5,767 bases of DNA from Ktedonobacter racemifer. GTDB taxonomy: Bacteria; Chloroflexota; DTOL01; JACQYG01. A program made the translations under genes and the position numbers. Under the pieces are notes generated by a model that was given only the letters and a program-made list of their open reading frames with translations, was not told the origin of the DNA and ran no database searches. The stretch is from NCBI GenBank assembly GCA_020723545.1, contig DYIS01000102.1:1-5767 (forward strand). Direction: 5' to 3'. Within the stretch, counting starts at the first letter, position 1, and each line of letters begins with the position of its first letter. This document shows positions 3,935 to 5,767 of this stretch, in pieces.

Positions 3935-5767
3935 CTCCCTGCGTATTCTTCTCATTGACGACAACCCCGACGACCGTGCCTTGTTAATACATGAACTGCG
4001 CCGGGAGTTTCCCGACCTTCCGGTGAAGCAGATAACTGAGGCGAAAGGCTTTGCTCAGGCCCTGGAGGCGGGCGATTTTGACCTGGTGATCACCGACTAC
4101 CAACTGGGCTGGACGGATGGCCTGGCAGTTTTACGCGCCGTCAAAGCCCGCTCGCCCGACTACCCGGTGATCATGTTAACCGGTACCGACAGCGAGGAGA
4201 TCGCTGCGGAGGCAATGAAGGCCCGCCTGGACGTCTACGTCACCAAGTCGCCCCAACACTTCGCCTTCCTGCCGGCTGTAGTGCGGTCGATCCAGGAACA
4301 ACTCCAGAAGCGTCAGGTGATGAAACAAGCCGAAGCCCTCTATCGCAACCTATATGAGAGCGTCCCTGTGGGGCTCTACCGAACTACGCCGGCGGGGCAG
4401 ATCGTGGACGTTAACCCCGCCCTGGTGCAGATGTTGGGCTACCCGGACCGCGAGACCCTGCTCGCAGTTAACGTGGCTGACACTTATGTGGACCCTGATG
4501 AGCGCCGGCGGTGGCAGGCCTTGATGGAGCGCGAGGGAACCGTGTCCGGCTTTGAGACACAGTGGCGACGGCACGACGGAACAGCTATCTGGATGCGGGA
4601 AAGCGCTCGGGTCGTCCGGGATGGCGAGGGCCGGGCGCTGTATTATGGGGGGGCCGTGGAGGACATCACTGAACACAAACAGCGCGAGCGCGAACTGGAA
4701 GCCATCGCCATCGTGTCTGCCGCCCTGCGCACTGCCCCGACCCTCACCGCCATGCTGCCGGCCACCCTTGACCAACTCCTCGCCCTGCTAAGAGCAGAAG
4801 GCGTGGCGCTGGCTATGCGCGATCCGGCCAGCGGTGAGACGGTGATTGAACTGGCGCGCGGGGGCTGGGCCAACTGGACCGGCGTGCGCCTGCCGCCGGG
4901 CGAGGGAGTGAGCGGACACGTCATTGCCACCGGCCAGCCTTACGTCAGTGCCAACGTGCAGGCTGACCCGCGTTTTGCCCGGCCTGACCTGTTCGATGGC
5001 TTGCACGCCGTAGCTTGCATTCCGCTGATTGCCAGGGAGCAAACCATCGGCGCACTGTGGGTAGGCCGCAAAACCTGCATCGCCAATGAGGAGTTGCGCT
5101 TGCTCACCGCAATTGGCGACATCGCCGCCAACGCTATTCGCCGTGCCACCTTGCACGAACAGACCGCCCAGTTGTACAACCAACTGGGGAGCCGCGAACG
5201 TTTCATTACCAGCATCCTGGACAACATCCCTATCTCCCTGGTGGTGATTGACCGGAATCTGCGTGTCGTCTCGGCCAACCGCAACTTCTTGGAGAAAAGC
5301 CGCCTGGAGGCACGCACGACCATCGGCTTCAAGATTGAAGAGGTCTTCCCCCAGGTACTGCTGACATACACCCGGCTGGACCAGAAGGTACGGGAGGTCT
5401 TCCGCACCGGCCAGTTCATAGAGGGCGGGAAAACCTCCTACCGGGCTCCCGGCCTGCCCACCCGCATCTACTACTACCGGCTCATCCCGCTCAAATCAGG
5501 GGAGGCGGTGGAGAATGTGATGCTGTTGCTGGCCGATATCACCGAACGGGAGCAATTGGAGGAGGAGGTGCGGCGGGTCGAGCGCCACCTGGCCAGCGTG
5601 GTGGAGTGCGCCAACGATCTCGTGATCTCCATGGATCCCCAGGGGCGCGTCGTGACCTGGAACCGGGCTGCAGAGAGGATCTCCGATCGGAAAGCTGAGC
5701 AGGTCAAGGGGCAGCCCTTGCTTTTCCTCTGTACCGCTGAACAGCGCCCGGTGATCGCCCAGAATCT
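3927..5767 (+). CDS. REC-PAS-GAF-PAS-PAS signalling protein (probable hybrid sensor kinase), 3' end cut by window
   Basis: My translation from ATG 3927 stays open for 613 codons to the window end, so the C-terminus is missing. Residues 1-125 are a receiver domain: acidic D11/D12 (LLIDDNPDD), phospho-acceptor D57 (VITDYQLG), T85 (IMLTG) and K107 (VYVTKS). A helical linker leads to a PAS/PAC domain (about 136-255, YESVPVGLYRTTPAGQIVDVN ending in VEDITEHKQ). Next comes a GAF domain (about 258-405; GEGVSGHVIATGQPYVSANV, IPLIAREQTIGALWVG). A second PAS follows (about 425-540; ILDNIPISLVVIDRNLRVV, ending LLLADITERE), then the start of a third (about 553 on; VVECANDLVISMDPQGRVV). No membrane segment or signal peptide is seen, so it senses in the cytoplasm. 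In such proteins a HisKA/HATPase kinase usually follows, but a GGDEF or other output is equally possible. It starts with a strong Shine-Dalgarno and overlaps the small ORF before it. Ligands are unknown. Confidence 0.9.
   Translation, partial: MNNSLRILLIDDNPDDRALLIHELRREFPDLPVKQITEAKGFAQALEAGDFDLVITDYQLGWTDGLAVLRAVKARSPDYPVIMLTGTDSEEIAAEAMKARLDVYVTKSPQHFAFLPAVVRSIQEQLQKRQVMKQAEALYRNLYESVPVGLYRTTPAGQIVDVNPALVQMLGYPDRETLLAVNVADTYVDPDERRRWQALMEREGTVSGFETQWRRHDGTAIWMRESARVVRDGEGRALYYGGAVEDITEHKQRERELEAIAIVSAALRTAPTLTAMLPATLDQLLALLRAEGVALAMRDPASGETVIELARGGWANWTGVRLPPGEGVSGHVIATGQPYVSANVQADPRFARPDLFDGLHAVACIPLIAREQTIGALWVGRKTCIANEELRLLTAIGDIAANAIRRATLHEQTAQLYNQLGSRERFITSILDNIPISLVVIDRNLRVVSANRNFLEKSRLEARTTIGFKIEEVFPQVLLTYTRLDQKVREVFRTGQFIEGGKTSYRAPGLPTRIYYYRLIPLKSGEAVENVMLLLADITEREQLEEEVRRVERHLASVVECANDLVISMDPQGRVVTWNRAAERISDRKAEQVKGQPLLFLCTAEQRPVIAQN

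Noticed and set aside
4643..5707. Minus-strand frames opposite the signalling gene
   Set aside because: They are shadows of the continuous plus-strand frame with clear PAS and GAF motifs.
1..5767. CRISPR array, rRNA or complete tRNA gene
   Set aside because: No regularly spaced direct repeats of 23-40 bp and no rRNA or intact tRNA signature were found on either strand.

Overview
The window holds a short, complete division/cell-wall (dcw) gene block on the minus strand: mraZ, rsmH and an ftsL-like gene. A lone small GTPase gene lies downstream on the same strand. A divergent plus-strand gene for a large multi-domain signalling protein runs off the right edge. The GC-rich codons, a dcw block cut to three genes, a COG2229-type GTPase, a REC-first PAS/GAF sensor and dispersed CTTTGCG/GCGGTGAA palindromes together suggest a Chloroflexota-like bacterium. 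The taxon is an inference; nothing in the window fixes it.

Layout, left to right. Positions 1-126 hold alternating copies of a short intergenic palindromic repeat. Positions 140-742 (minus) encode the GTPase. An intrinsic terminator at 848-882 (minus) closes the dcw transcript after the ftsL-like gene (895-1404, TTG start with a strong Shine-Dalgarno). rsmH is 1490-2416 (GTG start). Between rsmH and mraZ is a 109-bp element with long terminal inverted repeats (2506-2614), whose right end supplies the mraZ stop codon. mraZ is 2611-3063.

The mraZ control region (3064-3201) is the most striking part. It has a near-consensus sigma70-type promoter, then 10-bp-periodic repeats matching the known MraZ operator pattern, then three perfect DnaA boxes (TTATCCACA) in the leader. 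A fourth DnaA box lies inside the MraZ repeats. This suggests that replication initiation (DnaA) and autoregulation (MraZ) meet on one leader that controls division genes.

Positions 3202-3623 carry no convincing gene but do hold several perfect dyads, two short tandem repeats and an extended -10 promoter pointing right. From about 3530 a long leader, possibly structured, leads through two small stacked ORFs (3624-3815 and 3812-3934, both tentative). These overlap end to start and run into the large gene at 3927. That gene encodes REC-PAS-GAF-PAS-PAS and is cut by the window end; its output domain is not visible.
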